From Pyrus communis (taxonomy: Eukaryota; Streptophyta; Magnoliopsida; Rosales; Rosaceae), in assembly GCF_963583255.1 (NCBI RefSeq), contig NC_084806.1:20316317-20380316 (forward strand): 64,000 bases of DNA, in the 5' to 3' direction. The position numbers and the translations under genes were made by a program. The notes beneath the pieces are model-generated. The model made no database searches, was not told the origin of the DNA, and worked only from the letters and a program-made list of their open reading frames with translations. Below, piece by piece: positions 11,337-22,651 of this stretch (positions are counted from its first letter, which is position 1; each line of letters begins with the position of its first letter).

Positions 11337-13180
11337 AGGGTTATCTAGCTCATGTGGTGTTAGATGAGGCTGTTCCTAACAGAGTTGAGGATGTGAGAGT
11401 GGTCAGACACTTTCCTGATGTATTTCCCGAGGATTTACCTGGTCTACCCCCAGATCGAGACGTGGAGTTCACCATTGAGTTGCTTCCAGGTACTAATCCT
11501 ATTTCTCTAACTCCTTATCGTATGGCTCCCGCGGAGTTAAGGGAATTGAAGGTTGAGCTGCAGGAGTTAGTGGATAAGGGATTTATTCAGCCTAGTACTT
11601 CGCCTTGGGGCGCTCCAGTTTTGTTTGTGAGGAAGAAGGATGGAACTTTGAGCTATGCATCGACTACAGGCAATTGAATCGGGTGACGATTAAAAACCGT
11701 TATCCATTGCCTCGTATTGACGATTTGTTCGATCAGCTGAGAGATGCTTGTGTGTTCTCTAAGATAGACTTGAGGTCTAGGTACTATCAGCTGAAGATCA
11801 GTAGGGATGATGTCCCTAAGACGGCATTCAGGACTCGTTACGGTCATTACGAGTTTCTGGTTATGCCATTTGGGTTGACGAATGCACCAGCCGCCTTTAT
11901 GGATTTGATGAACAGGGTATTCCAGCCTTACTTGGATAGATTTGTCATTGTTTTCATCGACGACATTCTGGTGTATTCTAAGTCGAAAGCGGAGCATGTT
12001 CGACATCTTACCTTGGTGTTGAAGAGGTTGAGGGAACACCAGTTATATGCTAAGTTTAGCAAGTGCCAGTTCTGGTTAGACCAAGTTGCGTTCTTGGGGC
12101 ACATCATTTCTGCTCAGGGTATTTTGGTGGACCCTCAAAAGGTCGCAGCTGTTGAGAGTTGGGAGCAACCACGAACCGTCACCGAGGTGAGAAGTTTCCT
12201 CGGCTTGGCGGGGTATTATCGGAGATTCGTTAAGGATTTTCAGTGATTGCCTTGCCACTGACGAGATTAACAAGGAAGGATGTTAAATTTGAGTGGGATG
12301 ATAGATGTGAGCAGAGTTTCCAGCAGTTGAAGCATTGTCTCACTCATGCACCGGTTTTGGCACTCCCGGACGATAGTGGTGATTTCGAGGTTTATAGCGA
12401 TGCTTCCTTGAATGGTCTGGGATGTGTATTGATGCAGCATGGTAGGGTGATTGCTTATGCTTCGCGGCAGTTGAAACCCCATGAGTTGAATTACCCTACA
12501 CATGATTTGGAGTTGGCTGCTATCATTTTTGCGTTGAAGCTGTGGAGACACTATCTTTACGGAGAGAAGTGCAGGATCTTTACTGATCACAAGAGTCTCC
12601 AGTATCTCTTTACTCAGAAGGAACTTAATCTTCGCCAGCGGAGGTGGTTGGAGTTGCTTAGCGATTACGATTGCACGATTGATTATCATCCTGGTCGTGC
12701 GAACGTAGTGGCTGATGCACTTAGCAGGAAGTCTCAGGGTCGCATTAATGCGTTGTACGCTAGCCGTATTCCTCTTTTGGCGGATCTGCGTGCGACAGGA
12801 GTAAGGTTAGAAGCGGAAGACCGAGATGTGGCTTTACTTGCTAATTTTCAGGTTAAGCCAATTTTGGTCGATCGTGTACTTGAAGCTCAGGTAGCTGATC
12901 GGAAGACTCAAGAACTTATTCAAGCTCGAGAGCAAGGAAGGAGGCGAGACCTCAGAGTACGTGATTCGGATGGCATGTTGATGCTTGAGGGTAGAATGTT
13001 CGTGCCTAATAGTGTGGAGTTGAAGAAAGAAATCCTCGATGAAGCACATATCTCGGCTTATGCCATGCATCCAGGAGCTACTAAAATGTATCATACCATT
13101 CGACCATTTTACTATTGGCCGGGTATGAAGAGGGAGATAGCCGAGTATGTGAGCAGGTGTGCTGTGTGTCAGCAGGTTAA
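11337..13180 (+). pseudogene. Decayed Gypsy (Tekay-type) pol: reverse transcriptase, RNase H, integrase zinc finger
   Basis: Begins at the protease/RT linker (GYLAHVVL) and runs through the RT palm, with [24 protein letters not shown] and an intact catalytic [10 protein letters not shown]. RNase H ([32 protein letters not shown]) and the integrase H2C2 finger (MHPG to CAVCQQ) follow. Gag and protease are absent. Two single-base deletions break the frame, near 11650 (after KKDG) and near 12240 (after VKDF). The finger domain is then cut at 13180 by a DNA transposon. The usual SGYHQL motif reads SRYYQL here, suggesting relaxed constraint. Not functional. Confidence 0.9.
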
Positions 13181-14804
13181 GGCTTGGTTTGGTATTGTTG
13201 TGCTTTGAAAAAAAGCTGCTGTGAGAATAAGCGGCTGTGCTATGAGAATAAGCGGCTGTGAAATAAAGCCAGCAAAGTGTTTGGTAAACTTTTTTGTAAA
13301 AGTGCTTTTGGAAAAAAAAAGCAGTATCATAGTGTTTGGTAAACTTTTTTGTAAAACAGCTGTAACTGTGTGAAATGACCAAAAAGGGTATATTACTAGA
13401 TGTGCTATTAATTTAATTTTCTTAACAAATAAAAGTGAAGTACTAAATATATTTTATTTTTAAAAGAAAAATATTTATAAACTTTATCTTAAATATTAAT
13501 TAGTATACATATATATATATATATATATATTAAAACACGAACAAATGATATTGTAATATAACCAAGAAATAACCGATAAATGATCCACATACAACTACAA
13601 ATACATTACATCACAAATTGGGTTCACAGTTTGAATATATACATACATATAAATACACACATATATATATATATATAAATATATCAAGAAATAACCTATA
13701 AATATCTTCTTATCTTGGATCCTAGAGGCTGCTAGGCCAAATCCAAATGGTTTGCGTCAGCACTCTAACTAGTGGACCCAACCAATTTTCGGACCGGTTA
13801 AAAGACCCAACCGGTATCCAAAAGCTTCAGGCGTGCGCCTGTCTCCAGTCGTTTCAGACTTTCAGTGCGTTTCCAGTACTACCATGGCTTCTTCTATTAC
13901 CTCTACCCCGCGCGAAGGAGATTCAGTGAACCAATTTTCTGTTCTATTCATACCCTTTACTATACATATATACATATATGTGTATCTGTCTATATTTCTT
14001 CTGTTTTAATTCAATCCCTATTATTTTCTGTTTGGCTTCTGGGAAAATTAGGAATGCGGCATCGGACATCTTAAAATTTGTATTTCCAATGGTTAAATTC
14101 TAATTTTTTATTGTTTTCCTGAATTGGGTCGGAAATAGTTATTGTAGAAATGTGGATTATGTGAAAAATATAGTACGTTTGATTTCAATTCTTGCCTAGT
14201 ATTTGTCTGAAGCCTTATGTTTTGTTCATGTTATCTGATAGGTTCTGGTACAGAAGAATTTTTTCCACAAACCATATCACCTTCCCCAATTAATTTTTCC
14301 CCACCCTCCATCCCCAATTGTTTTTCCCGACACCCATACCCTCATCCCTTTGCTCTTCCCACCCCTCTTTCCCTAATCTCCCCATCCCTAATTTGAAAAA
14401 TCCAAACAAATAAATGAGAAGCTTACCTGGAGAAACCTGGAGAACGAGAGAACGAGTTCGCTAGTTTTTGGAACGAAAGAACGAGAGAACGAGAGAACGA
14501 GAGAGACCTCAGAGCTTGCGAGAGAGCTCTGGAAAGGTGAGAGCGTAGGTGAAGGGAAAGGGAGGGCAGTTTTGGGTTATTCATATTTCATTAAACCTGT
14601 ACACTGTTCACCCGTGTGTGGGTGAAAATAAGCTGCTTTTGGAAGCTGCAAATTGCAGCTTCTTGTCATCTCCTGGTTTTGGGCTTTTTTTCACCCTCAA
14701 CTTTGAAACAAAGCTGTTTTTCAAAGTTTACCAAACACCAAAAATTTTCATAGCTTTTTTTCATAGTAGCTTTTTTTTTAATCACCTCACTCCCAAACAG
14801 GCCC
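13181..14804. mobile_element. Non-autonomous PIF/Harbinger-type DNA transposon (TSD TAA)
   Basis: A 1624-bp insertion flanked by TAA (13178-13180 and 14805-14807). Removing it with one TAA restores the pol frame through the zinc finger into KKPFG. The ends are imperfect inverted repeats: GGCTTGGTTTGG at the left and, read inward, GGGCCTGTTTGG at the right. Subterminal repeats such as GTGTTTGGTAAAC occur at 13279, 13338 and, inverted, near 14725. No transposase is seen. The interior (13740-14580) looks unrelated to the termini and contains a possible captured gene 5' region. TAA target duplications and GGCCTGTTTGG-like ends are typical of PIF/Harbinger elements. Confidence 0.75.
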
Positions 14805-14807
14805 TAA

Positions 14808-15817
14808 AGCAGAGAGGAAGAAGCCGTTTGGGTTGTTGCAGCCGCTTCCCGTTCCAGAGTGGAAATGGGAAAATATCACCATGGATTTTGTGTACAAGTT
14901 GCCGCGTACACAAAATGGCTTCGACGGCATTTGGGTGATCGTTGATCGGCTCACTAAATCAGCACATTTTATTCCTGTGAGAGAGAAGTATTCCTTGAGT
15001 CGTTTAGCGGAGTTGTTTATCTCGAAGGTTGTGAAGTATCATGGTGTCCCAGTGAGTATTGTCTCGGATCGTGATCCACGATTCACATCTAAGTTTTGGG
15101 TGGCTTTTCAAGAAGCTTTGGGTACGAGACTACTTTACAGTACGACATATCATCCACAGACCGACGGTCAGTCAGAGAGAACTATTCAGACTTTGGAGGA
15201 TATGCTGTGAGCTTCGGTGTTGCAATTTGGTGATGCTTGGCACCAGCGGTTGGATCTGATGGAATTCGCTTACAACAACAGTTTTCATTCGAGCATTGGC
15301 ATGGCGCCATTTGAGGCCTTGTATGGCAGAGCTTGTCGCACACCATTGTGTTGGTCAGAGGTTGGAGAAAGAGTTTTAGTGGGTCCGGAGATTGTCGAGG
15401 AGACTACCCAGAATGTTCAGGTGATTAAGTCTAACCTGAAAGCAGCTCAGGACAGGCAAAAAAGTTTAGCGGATCGGCATGCTACGGACAGAGTGTATGA
15501 GGTTGGAGACTGGGTATTTTTGAAGCTTTCACCGTGGAGAGGTGTCGTGCAGTTTGGAAAGAAGGGGAAGTTGAGTCCTAGGTACATCGGACCATACATA
15601 GTCACAGAACGAGTTGGTGAGGTAGCTTACAGGTTGGAGTTGCCTCCGGAATTGGCTAGAGTGCATAATGTTTTTCACGTGTCTATGCTCCGACACTATG
15701 TTGCTGATCCATCTCACGTGATACCTCCTCAACCGTTAGAGATTAACCCAGATTTGACGTATGACGAGGAACCGGTGACGATCCTTAATTGGAAAGAGAA
15801 GGTTCTAAGGAACAAGA
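14808..15817 (+). pseudogene. Gypsy pol continued: integrase core and start of chromodomain
   Basis: Resumes directly after the Harbinger-type insertion. The integrase core has visible catalytic residues: Asp in ITMDFV, Asp in VSDRDPRF and Glu in DGQSERT. One in-frame TGA at 15208-15210 (EDML, stop, ASVLQFGDAW) replaces an expected Arg codon, consistent with CGA to TGA decay of a methylated CpG. The C-terminal part (LARVHNVFHVSMLRHYV) leads to a chromodomain (DEEPVTILNWKEKVLRNK), interrupted after 15817 by the Athila-like element. It ends with the TSD copy CAAGA at 15813-15817. Confidence 0.9.
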
Positions 15818-17662
15818 TGATAGGAGCATATTTATGCGACTTAAATGGCTTGTTCTCGTACATTTACGTTATGTTTCTTTAGTTATTTTAGTACTTTAAG
15901 CTATTTTCGTGTGTTTGTAGGTCCAAAAGGCTAAAGGAGCAAAAAGATGCATTTTGGAGACTTTTGGAGCACTTTTGGGCTAAGGACGGATAGCTTATGC
16001 TTGAAGCCAAAGTGTTGGACGAAATTGAAGACCTAATTGGAGCCAAAGTGTTGGAACCTTGTTCTCTTTAGTTTTAGGACATTTAAACCTTTCCTAATCC
16101 CAATCATGCCATGCATAACACACATCCATTCTAACACATTGTCATTGCACATGCATTTCCTTCATTAGTTAACCCACATGCACTTATCACTTATCATCAC
16201 CACATATCATATCACTTAATCACTTATCACTTATCATCACCACTTAACCACTTATCATATCATAACCACATATCATATCACTTATCACTTATCACTTAAC
16301 ATAACATCCACCTACTTCACCTACAACATCCACCTACTTCACCTACAAATGACATAGCCATATGTTCCCTCCACTACTCCTATAAATACCCTTGCATTCA
16401 TTCATTCATGGACATCTCATTTCATACACAACACATTACAAACACATTCTCCCTTCCCTAGCCGTGAGCTTCCCATCCATTCCCTTATAATCCAAACACC
16501 ACTCCTCATCCATTTCCATAATCCCCCAAACCTCACCTTAGACCTTGTGCTACAACAACGAGGAAGATAAGAGGGCCTAAACGTTCATACAATTCAAGTG
16601 TGAGTTGTTGGAATGTTTAGGTGTTTCTTTGATTTCAAAGTTTAAATTTAATTCTCTTTGTTTTGTACGTATGAGGAATGGAAGAGAAGAGTGCCTAAAC
16701 GTTCATACAATTCAAGTTTGAGTTGTTGGAATGTTTAGGTGTTTCTTTGATTTCAAAGTTATGAGGAACTAAACCCCCTTTAGCTAGGGGGTGATTCGAA
16801 ACTATGTTTATATTTGCAATATGAATTGATTAACTTTCGTTGGAATTTCATAAGTTGTGGATTCAATTTGTTTAACCGTTTGATTGATAACTTATTTATG
16901 AATGTTTATTAAGAATGCGCGCTTAATTTTCATGCATGAATATGACACTAGAATATAAGTGAATTTCACCTAATCGTTATGAACTTATATTCACAAGTAG
17001 TGGAGGTTGCTTATAAACAATCGCGTTAAATGAATTCTTGGCACGAGTTTCATGCTCATCATAGTAACGAATGCCTCGTCAACACTTATAGTTTTCATAA
17101 TGCTTAATGATCTTTGATTGTATCTTTATTGTGCTTTTCACGTAAAGGACTTTTGGAGAATGTGGTGAATTGCGTTGCGCTAACCCATCCAATTCATTAA
17201 CTTAAGGAAAAACTTGACGGTTAATTTAAGCGGACCTAATTAACCCGGGGCGTTGAGTTTCATAATTTATCGAAAGACCAACTGAGAATCAATCTTGTAT
17301 GCAAGTGTAACATGTGTGGAGAAGAACCCCTTGGCTATTCCATCATCCATATTTTCATCACATTCATATTTACGTTTTGCCTTTAATTACAATTTGTCCA
17401 TTTAATTTAATCTCGTCCAAACACAATCCCCCCTTTACTTTATTGTTCAATTTAATTAGAAATCAATTTAGTTTATGTTTTAAAGTATTTTTGAATTCTT
17501 TGAGTCTAGTATAGTGTTTTATATTGTGTTTTTACGTTTTTGAGTCAAATCCAAGTGATTAACAATCCCTCCTAATCCCCGGTCCAGAACGATCCCTACT
17601 TATATCATTACTACAATTGTCAAAAAGAGGGTTTAATTTGTGTGCGTATAATTCTCGCATCA
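15818..17662 (+). repeat. 5' LTR of the Athila-like element
   Basis: Begins TGATAGGAGCATATTTATG and ends ATTCTCGCATCA (terminal TGAT/ATCA). It contains a run of CACTTATCA-type short repeats (16179-16300), two copies of a 22-bp CATCCACCTACTTC... unit (16305-16348), a TATA box (16381-16388), and two copies, 118 bp apart, of a long hairpin sequence (16576-16621 and 16694-16739). Length is 1845 bp against 1947 bp for the 3' LTR. Confidence 0.9.
16381..16388 (+). promoter_or_regulatory. TATA box of the Athila-like LTR
   Basis: TATAAATA in the context CTCCTATAAATACCC. It is present at the same relative place in the 3' LTR (23317) and in the solo LTRs near 26994 and 39657. It would drive transcription starting about 30 bp downstream. 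Confidence 0.6.
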
Positions 17663-17667
17663 AATTT

Positions 17668-17684
17668 TGGCGCCGTTGCCGGGG
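17668..17684 (+). other. Primer binding site, tRNA-Asp
   Basis: TGGCGCCGTTGCCGGGG, five bases after the LTR end, is complementary to the 3' end of plant tRNA-Asp including CCA. This primer choice is characteristic of Athila-lineage elements. Confidence 0.85.
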
Positions 17685-17774
17685 ATTAGAAAATTTGCTA
17701 ATCCCTTGGATTGTTTGTTTCTGTATTGTCTTTTAGATTTAGTTTTTATTTGTGTTTTGTTTGTTAAGAACAAC

Positions 17775-18860
17775 ATGGCACTTGATAACGCTTCTCTTTT
17801 GTCACAGCTCATGGAAAGGTCCCAAATGCAAAGAGTTGATATATCTAATCTTCAATCAAGGAATAACGTGTTTTCCAATACTTACAATTCGGATTGGAGT
17901 GATCATTCAAACTCTATGTGGTGGGAACCTCAAAATGCTCAACAAGGAGGATATTGGCAGCCACCACAACCTCATATTCAATATGCCCAACCAAACTCAA
18001 GTTCGTCAATAGATTATAATCAAAAGCTTAATGAATTAATTTGTTTGGTGCAGGGCTCACAAAATCAAGACAATGAGGCTCAACAAGAAGGATATTGGCA
18101 GCCATATGAGGAGTTCTATTCAACGCCTATGCAGCCACCACAAAGGTTGGACCACTTGGATAAGCAAATTGGGCAGATCGCGGAGTTCGTAGGACAGTTT
18201 CGAGACCAAGGCGAACTCCCTAGTTCAACCATTGCAAATCAGAAGGGAGAATTTGAAAACACCAATGCTATCATGTTGAGAAGTGACAAGGAGGTTGGAA
18301 CGGACCCTCAACCATCAAAATCAAATCACAAGGAAGAGGAATACACCCAACCCACGGAAAGGGTGGAAACACCTTTACCGGAGGCACCTATTGCTCCTAT
18401 GCCATCTAATACAGGTATGGTTGTTCCAAATTTCATTATTTTTAACCCCGTTCCAACAAGTATCCCTATTCCTTGCAGATTCATGACTTCCAAGGAAGAA
18501 GAAGGTGAAAAAGACATCTTGGAAGCCCTTTCAAAGGTGACAAGTAGGGAATGTCATGAATTCATCAAAGAGGACGTTCTTGAAACCACAAAATCCAAAG
18601 AAGTTAAATTTGATGACATTGGACAAGTCATAACCATCACTTGCAATCTGGCCAAGTCCAATATCCCTGAAACTTTCAAAGGAGTGGTGTTTGTCATTGA
18701 GTTCTTGTCGGACAAAACAAGTAAGTTTTTTTCAAATTCCTTTACATTTTATACTAACTTGCTGTTTTTTATGAATCAGGCACCTACACTAGAATTCAAA
18801 CCATTGCCGGTTCACTTCAAGTATCACCTTCCATTCAAGGACCAATTCCATGCCGTTTGA
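17775..18860 (+). CDS. Gag-like remnant ORF of the non-autonomous element
   Basis: Open from about 17667; the likely start is MALDNASLL at 17775, giving about 361 aa. The N-terminal half is rich in Gln, Asn, Ser and Pro with two GGYWQP/EGYWQP blocks and no recognisable fold. The middle (QIGQIAEFVGQF, ELPSSTIANQKGEFENTNAI, LRSDKEV) resembles the C-terminal part of Athila gag. The end (APTLEFKPLPVHFKYHL) resembles the segment before the Athila RT. The main gag capsid domain and all polymerase domains are missing, so this looks like an internally deleted gag-pol fused in frame. Whether it makes protein is unknown. A strong intron-like segment (18721-18779) lies near its 3' end. Confidence 0.55.
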   Translation: MALDNASLLSQLMERSQMQRVDISNLQSRNNVFSNTYNSDWSDHSNSMWWEPQNAQQGGYWQPPQPHIQYAQPNSSSSIDYNQKLNELICLVQGSQNQDNEAQQEGYWQPYEEFYSTPMQPPQRLDHLDKQIGQIAEFVGQFRDQGELPSSTIANQKGEFENTNAIMLRSDKEVGTDPQPSKSNHKEEEYTQPTERVETPLPEAPIAPMPSNTGMVVPNFIIFNPVPTSIPIPCRFMTSKEEEGEKDILEALSKVTSRECHEFIKEDVLETTKSKEVKFDDIGQVITITCNLAKSNIPETFKGVVFVIEFLSDKTSKFFSNSFTFYTNLLFFMNQAPTLEFKPLPVHFKYHLPFKDQFHAV

Positions 18861-19063
18861 TTTTATTTATGTTAATAAAAAAAAATAATAATAATAATAA
18901 AAAATAAAAAAAAAAAAGAGAGAAAGAAAGATACTAAACATGGAGAAAGGTGGAGCTTCACAAAGGTTGTTTGCGTGAAGCCCCACCACGAGGCGCAGAA
19001 GCGGAAGGCATAGAAGCGGGAGGCATAGAAGCGGGAGGCATCGGAGCTAGAGCATTCCAGGCC

Positions 19064-19597
19064 TCAATACTTGGCCAAGCGCTGGATGACAGGAAAAAGG
19101 TGCCTCTGGAGATAAGACGCAAGCCTTTGACGGTCACTGTGAATTCGACCCTCAGATTCTTGCAGCTCATCAAGCTTCCTCTTCATCCCCGACGAATAGT
19201 TATTTGCAAGCACATGCAAACTTCTATTCTCGTACTTAAGCTGCTGGATCTCTTGCTTAAGTCTTTCCACCTCTGCCATCAACGATTCCACTTGGCGGGA
19301 CCGAGCAAGCAGGCGTTGGCCCATGTTGGACACAGAACTCGCACACTGAACACTAAGTGCGAGGGACTCTTGAACGGCCAACTCATCAGACCGTCCTGAC
19401 AGCAGCCTACTATCTTTTGGAGTGAGGAGGTTTTTAGCTACTATTGTAGCTGTTGTGGCGTCCTGCATCACAGAGTCTTCACCTGAAAGAGGACCGTTAG
19501 AAGATAAAAAAGAAGGGCGCCATACATTACCTTGACGGGGCGCAACCGGATCGCTGCTGAGACTCAAATCTAAGCTAAGGTTCGATGAGTTTGCCAT
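19064..19597 (-). CDS. Antisense coiled-coil ORF of Tat/Ogre-type retroelements
   Basis: A 177-aa protein on the minus strand, opposite to the element, starting MANSSNLSLDLSLSSDP (an in-frame extension to 19606 exists). Residues from about 90 to the end form a predicted coiled coil (VESLMAEVERLKQEIQQLKYE, then a heptad-like MKRKLDELQESEGRIHSDRQ). From memory, closely similar proteins are annotated as uncharacterised in many plant genomes and come from antisense accessory ORFs of Tat-lineage elements (Ogre/Retand/Grande). Its function is unknown. The ORF is intact in an element that has lost all polymerase genes. Flanking sequence (about 18880-20750) also looks Tat-like rather than Athila-like, suggesting a chimera. 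Confidence 0.7.
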   Translation of the reverse strand: MANSSNLSLDLSLSSDPVAPRQGNVWRPSFLSSNGPLSGEDSVMQDATTATIVAKNLLTPKDSRLLSGRSDELAVQESLALSVQCASSVSNMGQRLLARSRQVESLMAEVERLKQEIQQLKYENRSLHVLANNYSSGMKRKLDELQESEGRIHSDRQRLASYLQRHLFPVIQRLAKY

Positions 19598-20749
19598 TTT
19601 TTTCAAAAGTGTTCAAAGAGAAGGGGTGGATGAAGTTAAAATTTCACAAAGGGCCGGAGTCGAGTTTCAGGAATGGGAAATCTTCAGAGTGTGTGTGTTG
19701 GGGTGATTGATAGCTCTATAAAAAGCCAAGACGACGCGTCCACTGATTCAAAGAGCCGGATTTTCCGGCGTAATTTAGGCGACGCTCCCTCGGCTTTTCA
19801 GAAAACGCGTTCAACTTTGTCAAAAGATTTCTGACAAAGCTGAAAACACGTGGAGGCCATCATCGCATCTACACATCTTTAGCCGACAAGCGCAAAGTTC
19901 GGCGACGCTTTCTCTGCTTTTCAGAAGACGCGTGCAGTTTTGTCAAAAGGAGCCGCATCTGCACTACCACGTGTCGTTCAGAAAGCGAAGGGGCGTCGTT
20001 CAGAAATCGAAGGGGCGCCTGCTCAGAAATCGAAGAGGCGTATTCAAAGATCGAAGAGGCACCACTATTTCAAAGAGCCGGATTTGCGGGATCAAAACGT
20101 TTGTCGACAAGGGTAAAAAGTACCACCACTTGATATTATCTCTATATATGTCGACCTTCGTCTTTTATGGCAGGGCAAACCTGAAGAAAATGCCCAACTC
20201 TCCCTCACCTCTGAGGGCGCACTCCCAGCAAAGCCTTTCAAAATACTCAATTCTTTCTTCTTCCCCAAAGATGATACCAGATGCCTGGAGTACATATGAC
20301 CCAGGAGGAAACGGCGGATTGAAGCATGTGCTGATTCATTCACCGCTTCTTCAAAGCAAAGGTATCTCATATCATCAAGGTCAAAAGCAAAAGTATCTCA
20401 TATCATGCTCTTTCCCTGTCTTTTTCTTTGTCCTTGTTCTTACTTGCATGGCAAAGTAAAAGAAGCAATCAGCCGGCACTTGGAGTCAGTCTTCCGATCT
20501 GGAGCCAACTGCCTGGAATCTATTCCTGATTGCTTACCTAGCGTTGCTCTCGAGTACTCATCTTCAACGGTTGATACACTTCCAGAGAAGGGACCACTCC
20601 TGCAAAGATTGAACAAAGAAACAGATAACAGGAGGAAGCTCAGACCTTCGGGGGAAACCAAAAGAACAATCCTGCTGCCCAGTTCAAGAGTAGCACAAAG
20701 GAAAATCAATGATGGGCGGAAACCAGTTCAAGAGTAAGCCTGTGGAATC

Positions 20750-22651
20750 ACCAAGATCATGCCTCAATACAATCACCAAGGAGAAGAGGGAATTTACACT
20801 CCATAACCAGATTTGCGTCCCTAAACTCTTCTCTTTGTTAATTACATTCTGCCATGTTTAGTATGTTTAGTTGCTTTTTGTGTGTTTACTTATGTTTTGT
20901 GTGAACCATATGCTTAAAACATTGAGGACAATGTTTGATTTAAGTATGGGGGGGGGGGTAACTAAGTATATTTAATGCAAATTCGTGGGATTTTATCACC
21001 CATAACTTCAAATGTTGTTCCTTGCTGTTTTAAGGTGTTTTTAAGTTGTTTTAGAGTGCTTTAGTGTGTTTTGTTTTATAATTCGAAAATCCCATAAAAA
21101 TTTGAAAAATTGTTTTGAAAAACCCAAAAAGAGTTGTTTTAAGAGTCGTTTTTGTGTGTTTGTGTCTTAGGGTACCTTCCAACACAATGATAAGGATTTG
21201 GTTTATAATTGCATGACGGTTAGAAAGAGTTATAAACATAGAGAAAAGTTTGATTTACTCTTGGTATATGCTTGGTTATGGTTATAATGTATGACTTCAC
21301 ATGCAATCATAAAAGAAAAAAATTCGTTTTTGTAACATGCTTGAAGGAAGGAACTCAAACAAACGCTACAACCCTGAGAGACTTGAGCCTATAACGTTCT
21401 TTGGAGAGTACAATCTGTGATTTCTTGTTTTCTAAAGTCGTTGCATGATCTCATTATTCTTTGCTTGGTTACTACTTAGAAGGCGTTTCATCATATAGTT
21501 CCAAATGCTAGAACTCATGCCCATTTCATTCAAAGCATGTTATTGATTTGCATAACACATATTCAAGAAGAAGTTGTGTAGTGACCACCACCATAGCCAA
21601 ATAGCCTTACTTCCCATACTTCGTATATGTTGTAAGTTTTAACCCCGTTGAGCCTCGTTTTGCCTTTATTCCTTGTTTACCCACATCACCCCTTACCTAG
21701 CTTAGAGTAGGACTTTCCTATACCCTTGTTCTTAAAGTTTAGTGAGCATGACTTAAATGAATTCCTTTTGAGTTACATTATGCAAGAAAATGAGTGTGGG
21801 GGAGTAAAAGTTTGTTCTTACGTTTATATGTATGTTTTGAGATTCAAAAGAAAAAGAAGAAGAAAAGAAAAAAAAAAAAAAAGAAAAAAAAGGAGTGAAA
21901 ATAAGTAAGAATGAACTCACGAGCGTTGATGGTTGAAGAAAGGGTCCAAAAAGTTGAATATGGCCCTAAGTTTTGTGTGATTTTCCCTTGGGTGTTCAAA
22001 GTTGACTTCTGCGTTCTTAAGGGAATTCTAAGTGCCTAATTCAATACTTTGCTCACTATTACTTTAAGAATGTTTGTTTATCCTTCACCTTTCATTGTTA
22101 GCCAATACCCTAGCCCCGTTACTACCCTTTGACTTCTATATTGAGTGTTATGTATTTCAATTGTGGAGTTTGAACTTGGTATGAGCTTATGGTGTCACTG
22201 GTTCTTGCGTCTAAGTAGTAGCATTCCATTCATGAGATCATATCTAAACATGCTTATTAACTCCAGAAAATGCTTTCCTTATTATAACATATGTGAGTGT
22301 TCGTCTACATGTTTACATCAATCTTCTCACATATACCTAGTGTAGGGTGTGTAGTCAGAAAATCTGTGTGAAAAACGAGAGTACATCTAGTAAGAAATTG
22401 AGGGAATTCTCTAAAGGCATGTTACTACATTTGAAATGTGTTTTAATTGTGAACTAGTATGTGGTGACTATGATTAAGAATGTACTTAAGTGTAAAGATG
22501 GCTCAAATCTGTGAGAATAATGATTTTTAACTTGTCATGTGCATTGGAAGTCCTTGATACGATTGTTGGAAGGTGTAGGTTGTGTTTTGTTCTTTTTGTT
22601 TTGTTTTTCTGTTTTGCTCGAGGACTAGCAAAAGCTAAGTGTGGGGGTATT
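20750..22651 (+). other. Non-coding 3' spacer of the Athila-like element, with polypurine tract
   Basis: About 1.9 kb without a convincing ORF. It contains ATTGAGGACAATGTTTGATT followed by a G-run (20950-20957), a motif seen downstream of pol in Athila elements, and an A/G-rich stretch at 21845-21900. It ends in the purine-rich GCTAAGTGTGGGGGTATT just before the 3' LTR (22634-22651), the likely plus-strand primer. Confidence 0.55.

Noticed and set aside
16179..16300. Regular CACTTATCA repeats as a CRISPR-like or satellite array
   Set aside because: The units are irregular and very short, have no unique spacers, and lie within an LTR of a plant element.
18950..19399. A 149-codon plus-strand ORF rich in EAGGIEAGG
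   Set aside because: Opposite strand of the antisense coiled-coil ORF plus a short local repeat. The minus-strand frame has the recognisable family sequence.
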